In this document: positions 20,528 to 28,523 of the stretch, piece by piece
Layout of the letters: every line of letters begins with the position of its first letter
How positions within the stretch are numbered: position 1 is the first letter of the stretch
Source: an uncultured Burkholderiales bacterium
Lineage (GTDB): Bacteria; Pseudomonadota; Gammaproteobacteria; Burkholderiales; Burkholderiaceae_C
DNA length: 28,523 bases
Direction of reading: 5' to 3'
Assembly (NCBI GenBank): GCA_903856995.1
Contig: CAIODK010000281.1
Span: 1 to 28,523 of the forward strand
The notes under the pieces: model-generated
The model's database searches: none
What the model saw: the letters and a program-made list of their open reading frames with translations, nothing else
Told to the model about the DNA's origin: nothing
Translations under genes and position numbers: made by a program

Positions 20528-22474
20528 ATGGCCGCAACGCAACCCTCCGTTAATCTCTTAGATAGTCTGAAAAGCGATATTGGTATCGCTGATGTAGACG
20601 GGCGTGAGCAGATTTTCCTAACGCCTTATTTGACGCTGGCGTGCGCTTTGCTCTACATGATGGCGATTGACGGAGAGCTCGGTGCTGCAGAAAGTAGCCA
20701 ACTTCAAGGGGTGTTGGGTGGCGATGAAGACGTGCTGGCGTATGCCTTGCGGTATGTGCAGTCTGTCCCCGTCGATCAGTTTTTCGAGGATGCCCCAGAG
20801 GTCTTGAGCACCAAAGACAAATGGTGCATCTTGGTCAATGTCTGTGATGCGCTGTTGTCCGATGGCCGGGCTGACCCCGCTGAGTTGGCGCTTTTTGCGC
20901 GCATGACGCAGGCGTTTGGCGTGACCCCCAAAGCATTTGAGCCCTATTTCAAAGTACTGACACTCAAAAATGACAAAACGGTCTTAGGTCCTTATGCCGA
21001 GGTGAAAGAAGCGCGTCAGCCGATGACGCCGCACTTCGCCTTAGCAGCGTCGCTGCTGTACATGCTGACTGCGGACGGGGCCATTGGGGCAGCGGAAATC
21101 GGCCAGTTAGAGGCCGTCATTGGCGAGTTCGAGGGTTTGCAAAACATCGCACTCAAGTACGTTCGGACCGTGAAGCTGAAGCAGTTCTTGGATGAGGCTT
21201 CGACCACGCTGAACCTGGAGCAAAAACTCTACATCTTGACCAATGTGTGTGATTCGATGTTGTCTGACGGATCGGTCGCACGTCTAGAAGACAAGGTGTT
21301 CTTGTCGATGCTATTTGCCTTCGGCTTGGATGAGAAAGCATTTGAGATTTACCTGCAGGTGTTGGAGACAAAAAACTTCAAACCCTTCGACACCAGTAAA
21401 TTCAAAAACAGTGCGGCACACAGCCGTGTCAGCTCTGTCGTGGCGAGTGAGGGCGTGACCTTCGACAACGAGTTGTCTGCGGATACGTTGAAGTCGGGTT
21501 TAGGCACATTGGCTGATGCAGCCAATCAAGGTGTTTGGGTGGGCCCCACTGGCGATTCGGCCATGAGCGATTTCATCAGCCGAACCATGAACGCCAACAT
21601 TCAAAGCGTGAAGGACGATTTTGGTAGCCAAGAGATGGTGGAGATCGTCGGTCATAACGCGACGGATGACCTGAACCTTCAGAATGTCGCGAGCAACGAG
21701 GATGTGAAAAATAGGCAGCATATGGGTGGCGACGATGCGCAACTGAATCTTCAGAAAACCCAGTCCTCTGCCAGCGAGGAAAACCGGCAAAGCCTAGAGG
21801 ATGACGCCGCCGCATCAAATCGTCAGTTGGTCGCTGCCGATCCTTTTGCTTCAAACCGCGCCGTGATTGATCCTGAGGTGCGGATGCAAAATATTCAGGA
21901 AGTGGTGGGGGCGGTCAACCAACAATTGGACCGTTTTGAACGCAACCATTTCAGTTTTCTTCAGGTTGGCCGCGCGGAGCGTTTCGATGATTCATTTGCG
22001 CTCATTGAAACAAATAACTCAGCTTTGAATCGGCAGTTGATCGACGCAGCCTACGCAAAGATGGGGTTCGAGTTGCTTGCTCCGAGTTCTGTGGCGCAAG
22101 CCGAGACACCCCAAGTCGAGGTCCCCCAAGCCGCCAAGACACCCCAAGTGCAGCTCATCACCCCTACGGGTGCGGTTCAAGTGAGTCTGAGCGAAGTCCG
22201 CCCTTTGAATCCGCTTTCCAAGGCTCAGACCGCACGCACTGGGCAGCCCTACTTTAGGAGGGCCGAGCCTCACGCGGGTGCCGCTTGGGTACGTCAACGC
22301 CTGTCCCAACTGAACTACGTGCATCTGGTAACCGCTGTGCTGGCTTTGGGATTTGCTGCACCGATCAACACCCAGATGACGGCCAATCGCGCTGTGACCG
22401 GCCCGCTGATCGGCGTGCCTTTGGTGCAAGCGGATGCCGCTGCTGACCGCGATTTGAAAGTCGGGGCCGACTAG
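20528..22474 (+). CDS. Tandem TerB-like domain protein with N-x-Q repeats and C-terminal TM
   Basis: The 648-aa protein is of unknown function. Two homologous helical domains (about 31-148 and 166-286) each carry two acidic D-G-x5-E motifs (Asp48/Glu55, Asp112/Glu119; Asp183/Glu190, Asp247/Glu254), the metal-binding pattern of TerB-like domains. Each repeats the series LTPYLTLACALLYMMAIDGE / MTPHFALAASLLYMLTADGA. Residues 383-466 are seven tandem 12-residue repeats starting N-[RLI]-Q. A Pro/Gln/Val-rich linker follows, then one hydrophobic segment (about 598-613), so the C-terminus is probably membrane-anchored. There is no signal peptide. The ATG at 20528 follows an in-frame stop; no good ribosome site is visible. 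It is preceded by two regulatory dyads. Confidence 0.82.
   Translation: MAATQPSVNLLDSLKSDIGIADVDGREQIFLTPYLTLACALLYMMAIDGELGAAESSQLQGVLGGDEDVLAYALRYVQSVPVDQFFEDAPEVLSTKDKWCILVNVCDALLSDGRADPAELALFARMTQAFGVTPKAFEPYFKVLTLKNDKTVLGPYAEVKEARQPMTPHFALAASLLYMLTADGAIGAAEIGQLEAVIGEFEGLQNIALKYVRTVKLKQFLDEASTTLNLEQKLYILTNVCDSMLSDGSVARLEDKVFLSMLFAFGLDEKAFEIYLQVLETKNFKPFDTSKFKNSAAHSRVSSVVASEGVTFDNELSADTLKSGLGTLADAANQGVWVGPTGDSAMSDFISRTMNANIQSVKDDFGSQEMVEIVGHNATDDLNLQNVASNEDVKNRQHMGGDDAQLNLQKTQSSASEENRQSLEDDAAASNRQLVAADPFASNRAVIDPEVRMQNIQEVVGAVNQQLDRFERNHFSFLQVGRAERFDDSFALIETNNSALNRQLIDAAYAKMGFELLAPSSVAQAETPQVEVPQAAKTPQVQLITPTGAVQVSLSEVRPLNPLSKAQTARTGQPYFRRAEPHAGAAWVRQRLSQLNYVHLVTAVLALGFAAPINTQMTANRAVTGPLIGVPLVQADAAADRDLKVGAD
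21674..21925 (+). repeat. Seven tandem 36-base (12-residue) coding repeats
   Basis: In-register units begin at 21674, 21710, 21746, 21782, 21818, 21854 and 21890: NLQNVASNEDVK, NRQHMGGDDAQL, NLQKTQSSASEE, NRQSLEDDAAAS, NRQLVAADPFAS, NRAVIDPEVRMQ, NIQEVVGAVNQQ. Asn is invariant at position 1, Gln is at position 3 in six of seven, and position 5 is mostly hydrophobic. Codons differ between units, so the repeat is old. Related stray units occur at residues 357 (NIQSVKDDFGSQ) and 501 (NRQLIDAAYAKM). Confidence 0.8.
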
Positions 22475-22516
22475 GACCAAGGGACCATCGGGCCCAGCGC
22501 ATAAACTTAGCGGCTT

Positions 22517-23557
22517 ATGCTCATTCTCGGTATTGAATCTTCTTGCGACGAAACAGGTGTGGCGTTGGTCTGCTTAGAGGGTCAAACTTTGCCCACCTTG
22601 TTGTCGCACGCCCTTTACAGCCAAGTGGCCATGCATGTGGCCTATGGCGGGGTGGTACCCGAGTTGGCCAGTCGGGATCACATTCGCCGGGTGATTCCGC
22701 TGGCGCGCGAGGTGTTGGCCGAGGCCAAGCATGCCTTGCAGGACATTGATGTGGTGGCCTATACCCGCGGCCCTGGCTTGGCTGGGGCGTTGTTGGTGGG
22801 TGCTGGCGTGGCATGCGCCTTGGGGGCGGCCTTGAACAAGCCCGTGCTGGGCGTGCATCACTTGGAAGGCCACTTGCTTTCTCCGTTTTTGAGTGAGGAT
22901 CCGCCTGAGTTCCCATTTGTGGCGCTCTTAGTGTCCGGCGGTCACACACAACTGATGCGGGTGGACGGCGTGGGTCGATATGCCTTATTGGGCGAGTCGA
23001 TTGACGATGCCGCGGGTGAGGCCTTTGACAAGTCGGCCAAATTGATGGGTTTGGGCTATCCCGGCGGTCCTGCACTTTCCAAACTGGCGGAGCAGGGCGA
23101 CCCTGCTGCGTTCAAGCTGCCCCGTCCCTTGCTGCACAGCGGTAATTTGGATTTTTCCTTCGCCGGCCTCAAAACCGCCGTGATGATGCAAGCCAAAAAA
23201 CTAGGGGACGATTTTGAGCTGCGCAAGGCGGATTTGGCTGCGTCGACGGAGGCGGCCATCGTGGATGTGCTTGTAAAGAAGTCGCTTACTGCCTTGCGTG
23301 AAACGGGTTTGAAACGGTTGGTGGTGGCTGGCGGGGTAGGGGCCAATCGGCACTTGCGCGAGCAACTCAACACCGTTTGCCAACGCCAAGGTGTGCGGGT
23401 GCATTACCCCGAGCTGCATTTGTGTACCGACAACGGGGCCATGATCGCCATGGCTGCCGCGATGCGTTTGCAAAGCGGAGAGGGTGGTTTGGCGCAAGCG
23501 CAGCCGCGTTACAGCTTTGACGTCAAACCACGCTGGCCGCTGGCAGACTTGGCCTGA
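22517..23557 (+). CDS. tsaD: tRNA threonylcarbamoyladenosine transferase TsaD
   Basis: Catalytic subunit that, with TsaB and TsaE, moves threonylcarbamoyl onto A37 of ANN-decoding tRNAs. The 346-aa product starts MLILGIESSCDETGVAL and has GGVVPELASRDH (44-55), the metal-binding HxxxH as HHLEGH (His115/His119), LLVSGGHTQL, and the C-terminal VVAGGVGANRHLR and CTDNGAMIA, all standard. Length is typical. It follows the TerB-domain gene by 42 bases; no shared function is implied. Confidence 0.97.
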   Translation: MLILGIESSCDETGVALVCLEGQTLPTLLSHALYSQVAMHVAYGGVVPELASRDHIRRVIPLAREVLAEAKHALQDIDVVAYTRGPGLAGALLVGAGVACALGAALNKPVLGVHHLEGHLLSPFLSEDPPEFPFVALLVSGGHTQLMRVDGVGRYALLGESIDDAAGEAFDKSAKLMGLGYPGGPALSKLAEQGDPAAFKLPRPLLHSGNLDFSFAGLKTAVMMQAKKLGDDFELRKADLAASTEAAIVDVLVKKSLTALRETGLKRLVVAGGVGANRHLREQLNTVCQRQGVRVHYPELHLCTDNGAMIAMAAAMRLQSGEGGLAQAQPRYSFDVKPRWPLADLA

Positions 23558-23565
23558 TTGAGGCC

Positions 23566-23574
23566 TGCTATACT
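23566..23574 (+). promoter_or_regulatory. Extended -10 promoter of rpsO
   Basis: TGCTATACT fits the extended -10 form TGnTATAAT with one mismatch; no good -35 is needed or seen. Transcription would start near 23581, giving a leader of about 78 bases before rpsO, room for the S15 autoregulatory structure known in other bacteria. Confidence 0.5.
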
Positions 23575-23658
23575 CTTAAGGCTTTACTTTTTAGGTCAAG
23601 CAAGCACGTTGCACCAACTTCCACGGTGTCACGCAAGTCAAATATTTAAGGAAAAACA

Positions 23659-23922
23659 ATGTTAAAAGCAAAAATTGCTGAAGTCGTCAATGACAACGCG
23701 CGCGCCGCTGGCGATACAGGTAGTCCAGAAGTCCAAGTGGGCTTGTTGACTGCTCGTATCAACGAGCTCACACCTCACTTTAAACAACACGCCAAAGACC
23801 ACCACGGTCGCCGTGGCTTGTTGCGCATGGTGAGCCGTCGTCGTAAATTGCTCGACTACCTCAAGTCAAAAAACTTTGACCGTTACGCTGCTCTCATCGC
23901 CAAGCTTGGCCTGCGCAAGTAA
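23659..23922 (+). CDS. rpsO: 30S ribosomal protein S15
   Basis: The 87-aa product is S15, a primary binder of the 16S rRNA central domain. Signature parts are GDTGSPEVQVGLLTARINEL, HFKQHAKDHHGRRGLLRMV and RRKLLDYLK. AAGGA at 23649-23653 supports the ATG. It is preceded by an extended -10 promoter and followed by a strong terminator before pnp, the same rpsO-pnp order as in E. coli. Confidence 0.98.
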   Translation: MLKAKIAEVVNDNARAAGDTGSPEVQVGLLTARINELTPHFKQHAKDHHGRRGLLRMVSRRRKLLDYLKSKNFDRYAALIAKLGLRK

Positions 23923-23941
23923 CCGCTAAAGTTCTCGCGAC

Positions 23942-23975
23942 AAACGCCTGAGTTTTCAATAAGCTCAGGCGTTTT
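23942..23975 (+). terminator. Rho-independent terminator after rpsO
   Basis: A perfect 11-bp stem AAACGCCTGAG/CTCAGGCGTTT with an 11-base loop ends in a T-run (GTTTTGCACTTTT). It lies 20 bases past the rpsO stop and, as in E. coli, probably lets part of the transcripts continue into pnp. Confidence 0.9.
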
Positions 23976-24035
23976 GCACTTTTAAACACCCTTTTTTTCA
24001 CAACCGGCACGAAAACGAGGCGCAGATCGAAGCTG

Positions 24036-24073
24036 TGTCATTCCAAAAGAGAACCTGCTTTTCTGGAATGGCA
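24036..24073 (+). promoter_or_regulatory. Leader hairpin in front of pnp (RNase III-type)
   Basis: TGTCATTCCA (24036-24045) pairs with TGGAATGGCA (24064-24073), ten contiguous pairs including one G-T. After a one-base bulge the pairing continues AAA/TTT toward the loop. It lies 45 bases before the pnp ATG. In E. coli a pnp-leader stem is cut by RNase III and then PNPase represses its own message; this hairpin is in the right place for that. Confidence 0.5.
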
Positions 24074-24118
24074 TCGTGTGCTGCACTGGGTTCTGCCAAA
24101 TTTCAATAGGAAAAACAA

Positions 24119-26251
24119 ATGTCAATTTTCAACAAAGTTACAAAGACATTCCAATGGGGCCAACACACGGTCACCATGGAAACCGGCGAAGTTGCTCGTC
24201 AAGCTGGCGGCGCTGTGCTCGTCAACATGGACGACACCGTGGTTTTGGCCACCGTCGTGGGCTCGAAGATCGCCAAAGCTGGTCAAGACTTCTTCCCCTT
24301 GACCGTTGATTACATTGAGAAAACTTACGCCGCAGGCAAGATCCCCGGCAGCTTTTTCAAACGCGAAGCCAAGCCTAGCGAGCACGAGACATTGACCAGT
24401 CGTCTGATCGACCGCCCCATCCGTCCTTTGTTCCCAGAAGGTTTCTACAACGACGTGCACGTGGTGATCCACACGGTGTCGTTGAACCCAGAAGTTGACG
24501 CTGACATCGCTGCTTTGATCGCTGTGTCTGCTGCGTTGAGCATCTCTGGCATCCCTTTCAACGGCCCGATCGGTGCCGCTCGCGTGGGTTACATCAATGG
24601 CGAATACGTCTTGAACCCAGGTCAAACTCAGCGCAAAGACAGTCAGATGGACCTCGTGGTCGCTGGCACTGAAGCTGCTGTGTTGATGGTGGAGTCTGAG
24701 GCTCAACAGCTGTCAGAAGAAATCATGTTGGGTGCTGTGGTGTTCGGCCATGAGCAAGGCAATATCGCGATCAGTGCGATTCATGAATTGGTCCGTGACG
24801 CTGGCAAGCCAGCTTGGGACTGGACTGCACCAGCCAAGGATGAGCCACTGATCGCCAAGGTCACTGCCCAGGCCGAAGCCAAGCTGCGCGCCGCCTACCA
24901 AATCCGCAACAAACAATCCCGTACACACGCTTGCCGTGAAGCCTACGGTGCTGTGATGGGTGGTTTGAAGGCTGACGGCGTTGAGTTCGATGCAGTCAAA
25001 GTTGAAAGCATGTTGTTCGACATCGAAGCGCACATCGTTCGTAGCCAAATCTTGTCAGGCGAGCCACGCATCGACGGTCGCGACACACGTACTGTGCGTC
25101 CAATCGAAATCCGTAACAGCGTGTTGCCACGCACCCACGGTTCTGCCTTGTTCACGCGCGGCGAAACCCAGGCTTTGGTGGTGACCACTTTGGGTACCGA
25201 GCGCGATGCACAACGCATTGATGCTTTGGCTGGTGAGTATGAAGACCGCTTCATGATGCACTACAACATGCCTCCGTTCGCCACTGGCGAAGTGGGTCGT
25301 ATGGGTTCGACCAAGCGCCGCGAAATCGGTCACGGTCGTTTGGCCAAACGTGCTTTGATGGCTGTATTGCCATCCAAAGAAGAGTTTCCATACACCATGC
25401 GCGTGGTGTCTGAGATCACAGAATCCAACGGTTCTTCATCCATGGCTTCGGTCTGCGGTGGCTGCTTGTCCATGATGGACGCTGGCGTGCCTATGAAAGC
25501 GCACGTGGCTGGCATCGCCATGGGCTTGATCAAAGACGGCAACCGTTTTGCTGTGTTGACTGACATCTTGGGTGACGAAGATCACTTGGGCGACATGGAC
25601 TTCAAAGTGGCCGGTACCACCAACGGTATTACCGCTTTGCAAATGGACATCAAGATTCAAGGTATCACCAAAGAAATCATGCAGGTTGCATTGGCCCAAG
25701 CCAAAGAAGCCCGTATGCACATCTTGGACAAGATGCAAGAAGCGATGGGCGAAGCCAAGACAGAAGTGTCTGATTTCGCACCTAAGTTGTTCACCATGAA
25801 GATCAACCCTGAGAAGATTCGTGACGTGATCGGTAAAGGCGGCGCCACCATCCGTGCGTTGACCGAAGAAACTGGTACTCAGATCAACATCAACGAAGAC
25901 GGCACTATCACGATCGCTGCGACTGACGGCGCTAAGGCTGAAGAAGCCAAGCGTCGCATCGAAGAGATCACCGCTGAAGTCGAAATCGGCAAGGTCTACG
26001 AAGGCCCGATCACCAAAATTTTGGATTTCGGTGCTTTGGTCAACTTGTTGCCAGGCAAAGACGGTTTGTTGCACATCAGCCAGATCGCACACGAACGTGT
26101 CGAGAAGGTCACTGACTACCTGAGCGAAGGCCAAATCGTGCGCGTGAAAGTGCTCGAGACCGACGAAAAGGGTCGCGTCAAGTTGTCGATGAAGGCCTTG
26201 ATGGATCGCCCTCAAGCGGATCACGCACACGACGCAGCCCCACAAGCCTAA
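24119..26251 (+). CDS. pnp: Polyribonucleotide nucleotidyltransferase (PNPase)
   Basis: Phosphorolytic 3'-5' exoribonuclease and degradosome component. The 710-aa product has two RNase-PH domains (first from residue 1, with DRPIRPLFPEGFYND; second with HGSALFTRGETQALV and the active-site block SNGSSSMASVCGG, plus DILGDEDHLGDMDFKVAGT). A KH domain follows with GKGG near 571-574, then an S1 domain from about 622 with GALVNLLPGKDGLLHISQI. AGGA 9 bases upstream supports the start. It ends in a short Asp/His/Ala tail. Confidence 0.98.
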   Translation: MSIFNKVTKTFQWGQHTVTMETGEVARQAGGAVLVNMDDTVVLATVVGSKIAKAGQDFFPLTVDYIEKTYAAGKIPGSFFKREAKPSEHETLTSRLIDRPIRPLFPEGFYNDVHVVIHTVSLNPEVDADIAALIAVSAALSISGIPFNGPIGAARVGYINGEYVLNPGQTQRKDSQMDLVVAGTEAAVLMVESEAQQLSEEIMLGAVVFGHEQGNIAISAIHELVRDAGKPAWDWTAPAKDEPLIAKVTAQAEAKLRAAYQIRNKQSRTHACREAYGAVMGGLKADGVEFDAVKVESMLFDIEAHIVRSQILSGEPRIDGRDTRTVRPIEIRNSVLPRTHGSALFTRGETQALVVTTLGTERDAQRIDALAGEYEDRFMMHYNMPPFATGEVGRMGSTKRREIGHGRLAKRALMAVLPSKEEFPYTMRVVSEITESNGSSSMASVCGGCLSMMDAGVPMKAHVAGIAMGLIKDGNRFAVLTDILGDEDHLGDMDFKVAGTTNGITALQMDIKIQGITKEIMQVALAQAKEARMHILDKMQEAMGEAKTEVSDFAPKLFTMKINPEKIRDVIGKGGATIRALTEETGTQININEDGTITIAATDGAKAEEAKRRIEEITAEVEIGKVYEGPITKILDFGALVNLLPGKDGLLHISQIAHERVEKVTDYLSEGQIVRVKVLETDEKGRVKLSMKALMDRPQADHAHDAAPQA

Positions 26252-26274
26252 AAAGGTTTGATGCGTTCACTCAG

Positions 26275-27279
26275 ATGATGCACATCGTTGAGATCTCCAC
26301 GCCCGGCACCCCTGAGGTGTTGCGCTCTGCCCAGCGGCCTATGCCGCGGGCAGGCGAGGGTGAGTTGTTGATTCGTGTCAGCGCCAGTGGCGTGAACCGC
26401 CCTGACGTGTTGCAACGAACCGGCAATTACCCGGTGCCTCCTGGTGCATCCGATGTACCAGGGTTGGAGGTGGCAGGGGTCATTGAATCGGGCGATGCAG
26501 CGGCCTTGGCAGCTGCGGGCTTGCGTGTCGGTGACCGTGTGTGCGCCTTGGTGGCTGGTGGCGGTTATGCGCAATATTGTGTGGCGCCTGTGGGTCAGTG
26601 TTTGCCAGTCCCCAAAGGGTTGAGCGATGTTGAGGCAGCTTCGTTGCCAGAGACATTTTTCACTGTGTGGAGCAATGTATTTGACCGTGCGCGTTTGCAA
26701 GCGGGTGAAGCGTTGTTGGTGCAAGGCGGTTCTAGCGGCATTGGTGTGACAGCGATTCAAATGGCGAAAGCCATGGGAGCCACCGTCATCGTGACGGCGG
26801 GTAGTGACGACAAATGTGCGGCTTGTGTCGCGTTGGGTGCAGACCATGCCATTAATTACAAAACGCACGACTTTGCAGCCGAGGTGAAACGCCTGACGGA
26901 CGGCAAAGGCGTGGATGTGGTGCTCGACATGGTCGCTGGCGACTATGTGGCACGCGAGGTTGAGTGTTTGGCCGAAGATGGGCGCTTAGTCATCATCGCG
27001 GTGCAAGGTGGCGTCAAGAGTAGCTTTAATGCAGGCTTGGTGTTGCGTCGCCGTTTGAGCATCACTGGGTCGACCTTACGTCCCCGTCCTGTGTCGTTCA
27101 AGGCTGCGATTGCGCGCCACTTGCGTGAACAGGTGTGGCCTTTGATCGAGGCTGGGCGTATCAAGCCCGTGATCCATTCGACCTTTGATGCGGCATCTGC
27201 CGATGGCGCTGCTAACGCGCACCGGTTGATGGAGTCGGGTCAGCACATTGGCAAAATTGTTTTGACTTGGAGTATGTGA
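26275..27279 (+). CDS. NAD(P)H-quinone oxidoreductase (PIG3/QOR type)
   Basis: Medium-chain dehydrogenase/reductase of 334 aa without catalytic zinc ligands. It has SGVNRPDVLQRTGNYPVPPG and DVPGLEVAGVIESGD in the N-terminal domain and the nucleotide-binding VQGGSSGIGVTAIQMAKAMG (GxxGxG-like) followed by GATVIVTAGS. The match is to the PIG3 (TP53I3-like) quinone oxidoreductases, which reduce quinones with NADPH; the true substrate is unknown. Either of two adjacent ATGs (26275, 26278) could start it. Its TGA overlaps the tpiA ATG, so coupling is likely. Confidence 0.9.
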   Translation: MMHIVEISTPGTPEVLRSAQRPMPRAGEGELLIRVSASGVNRPDVLQRTGNYPVPPGASDVPGLEVAGVIESGDAAALAAAGLRVGDRVCALVAGGGYAQYCVAPVGQCLPVPKGLSDVEAASLPETFFTVWSNVFDRARLQAGEALLVQGGSSGIGVTAIQMAKAMGATVIVTAGSDDKCAACVALGADHAINYKTHDFAAEVKRLTDGKGVDVVLDMVAGDYVAREVECLAEDGRLVIIAVQGGVKSSFNAGLVLRRRLSITGSTLRPRPVSFKAAIARHLREQVWPLIEAGRIKPVIHSTFDAASADGAANAHRLMESGQHIGKIVLTWSM

Positions 27280-28034
27280 TGAAGCAAAAACTCATCGCAG
27301 GCAACTGGAAGATGAATGGCGGCTTGGCTGCCAATGAGGCGTTGGTGCACGGTGTGCAGCAGGGTTTGGCGCAAGCCTTGGGCGGTAAACACGCGCTAGT
27401 GGCGGTGTGCGTGCCTGCGGCGTATTTGTCGCAAGTGCAGCAACTCGTCAAAGGCTCAGGCATTGATTTGGGTTCCCAAGATGTGTCTGCGCATGAGCAG
27501 GGCGCTTACACAGGCGAAACATCTGCGGCTATGTTGAAAGACTTTGCCGTGCGATACGCCATTGTTGGGCACTCAGAGCGTCGTCAGCACTATGGTGAAA
27601 CCGATGAGCAGGTGGCGTACAAAGCGCAACGTGCTTTGTCGGCGGGTATCACGCCCATCGTCTGTGTGGGCGAAACTTTGGCTGAGCGTGAAGCGGGCAA
27701 GACAGAAGAAGTGGTCAAGCGGCAATTGGCTGCTGTGATTCATACCAACGGTCATTGCATCAGCGAAATCGTGGTGGCGTATGAGCCTGTGTGGGCCATT
27801 GGCACGGGTCAAACGGCATCGCCAGCGCAAGCGCAGGCGGTACATGCTGTGCTGCGAGCCCAGTTGAAGGCCGCGACCGAGCATTGGGAGCGTGTGCACA
27901 TTTTGTACGGTGGCAGCATGAATGCGGCCAACGCCGAGCAACTGCTGGCGCAAGCCGACATCGATGGTGGCCTGATCGGTGGTGCCGCCCTCAAGTCGGC
28001 CGATTTTTTGACCATCATTGCAGCAGCTCAATAG
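27279..28034 (+). CDS. tpiA: Triosephosphate isomerase
   Basis: Interconverts dihydroxyacetone phosphate and glyceraldehyde 3-phosphate in glycolysis. The 251-aa TIM barrel starts MKQKLIAGNWKMNG (Asn9, Lys11) and has IVGHSERR with the catalytic His, YEPVWAIGTG with the catalytic Glu followed by loop 6, YGGSMNAANA, and GGLIGGAALK for phosphate binding. The ATG at 27279 shares its A with the upstream TGA and follows GGAG at 27269-27272; an in-frame TTG at 27267 is less likely. Confidence 0.97.
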   Translation: MKQKLIAGNWKMNGGLAANEALVHGVQQGLAQALGGKHALVAVCVPAAYLSQVQQLVKGSGIDLGSQDVSAHEQGAYTGETSAAMLKDFAVRYAIVGHSERRQHYGETDEQVAYKAQRALSAGITPIVCVGETLAEREAGKTEEVVKRQLAAVIHTNGHCISEIVVAYEPVWAIGTGQTASPAQAQAVHAVLRAQLKAATEHWERVHILYGGSMNAANAEQLLAQADIDGGLIGGAALKSADFLTIIAAAQ

Positions 28035-28119
28035 CCGCACGATGATCCTCGCTCACGTTCATGCTGCGGCCGCGAAGCGCGCCGAGTCATGAAAGTTCGT
28101 TCTCTCAAGTTATCCCATC

Positions 28120-28124
28120 AGGAG
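28120..28124 (+). promoter_or_regulatory. Ribosome binding site of secG
   Basis: AGGAG lies 8 bases before the ATG at 28133 and decides the start: the frame is open back to 28061 but has no ribosome site there. The 98-base gap from tpiA shows no other clear element. Confidence 0.7.
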
Positions 28125-28132
28125 TTTTTTCA

Positions 28133-28507
28133 ATGAATGTTTTTCTCACCATCGTATTGGCTCTGCAAATGCTTGCGGCCCTGGGGATGATCGGTCTGAT
28201 TTTGGTGCAGCACGGCAAGGGCGCTGACATGGGCGCGGCCTTTGGCAGCGGCGGCTCGGGCAGCCTGTTTGGTGCCAGCGGCAGCGCGAACTTCTTGTCG
28301 CGCACCACCGCCGTTTTGGCCGCCGTGTTCTTTGTCTGCACTTTGGCACTGGCCTATTTTGGCAACCAGCGTCCAAGCAGCAGCACCGGCAGTGTGCTGG
28401 AGTCGGCGGCGGTTTCGGCGCCGGCTGCAGCGGCTTCGGGAGCCACGTCGGCTGTGCCAGTCCCCGCAGCTCCCGCCTCCGGCGCGGCGCAAATCCCAAC
28501 TCGTTGA
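28133..28507 (+). CDS. secG: Preprotein translocase subunit SecG
   Basis: Small inner-membrane partner of SecYE that aids SecA cycling during protein export. The 124-aa product has TM1 at about 3-23 (VFLTIVLALQMLAALGMIGL), the conserved LVQHGKGADMGAAFG and GGSGSLFGASGSANFLSR cytoplasmic loop, TM2 at about 58-80, and an Ala/Ser/Pro-rich tail of the kind seen in betaproteobacteria. It follows tpiA, as is usual in this group; the 16 bases after it show nothing. Confidence 0.96.
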   Translation: MNVFLTIVLALQMLAALGMIGLILVQHGKGADMGAAFGSGGSGSLFGASGSANFLSRTTAVLAAVFFVCTLALAYFGNQRPSSSTGSVLESAAVSAPAAAASGATSAVPVPAAPASGAAQIPTR

Positions 28508-28523
28508 TGTGTGTCAACTTTCA

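Noticed and set aside
22521..23075. Minus-strand Arg/Pro-rich frame opposite tsaD
   Set aside because: Composition (Arg, Pro, His) is typical of an antisense frame in a GC-biased gene.
25436..26245. Minus-strand open frame of 269 codons opposite pnp
   Set aside because: Antisense to the KH/S1 half of PNPase; no family features, no ribosome site, explained by codon bias.
28035..28132. Possible regulatory hairpin or tRNA in the tpiA-secG gap
   Set aside because: Only short GC-rich pairings (for example TTCATG/CATGAA around a GC core) that do not form a stable stem, and no cloverleaf.

Overview
The window looks like chromosomal DNA of a betaproteobacterium, most likely order Burkholderiales and probably family Comamonadaceae. 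This is judged from protein character and gene order (suhB/trmJ/cysE, mogA-darP beside pmbA, ybiB-cobA, rpsO-pnp-quinone oxidoreductase-tpiA-secG); I cannot fix the genus without a search. I see no rRNA, tRNA, CRISPR array, insertion sequence or phage gene. Coding density is very high, and no stretch over 300 bases lacks a gene.

Layout. (1) 1-510: 5' part of glnS (minus), divergent from uppP (plus, 565-1425). (2) 1467-6732: a tight minus-strand run, suhB > mutS > Anbu proteasome-like peptidase > alpha/beta hydrolase, with ATGA or few-base junctions. (3) 6836-8797: trmJ > cysE > an unrecognised 126-aa gene. (4) 8812-10097 minus: darP > mogA, ending in a clear terminator; pmbA diverges from darP. 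(5) 11525-13970: an alpha/beta hydrolase (minus) whose start codon overlaps that of a divergent KdpD-like membrane/PAS protein, followed by a MipA-like outer-membrane protein. (6) 13981-17804 minus: ybiB > cobA > flavoprotein, then rpsU with its own promoter and leader, a terminator, and yqeY. (7) 17879-22474: the accessory part, with a small FlaG-like gene, an OmpR-type response regulator with a TTG start, a CusS-like sensor kinase with four periplasmic cysteines, and a 648-aa tandem TerB-domain protein. (8) 22517-28507: tsaD, rpsO, pnp, quinone oxidoreductase, tpiA, secG, which is ordinary core genome.

The most unusual part is region 7. Four copies of a dyad ATGAC-N6-GTCAT occur there: one in front of the response regulator, one inside the 3' end of the kinase gene and two in front of the TerB gene. 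This is the architecture of the CusR/CopR 'copper box'. I infer an autoregulated envelope-stress two-component system whose output is not a metal pump but a membrane-anchored protein with two TerB-like domains and a 12-residue N-x-Q repeat. Other items worth a look are an Anbu gene translationally coupled to mutS without its usual partners, a palindromic in-frame insertion in mutS, an upstream ORF coupled to rpsU by TAATG, and an RNase-III-type hairpin in the pnp leader.
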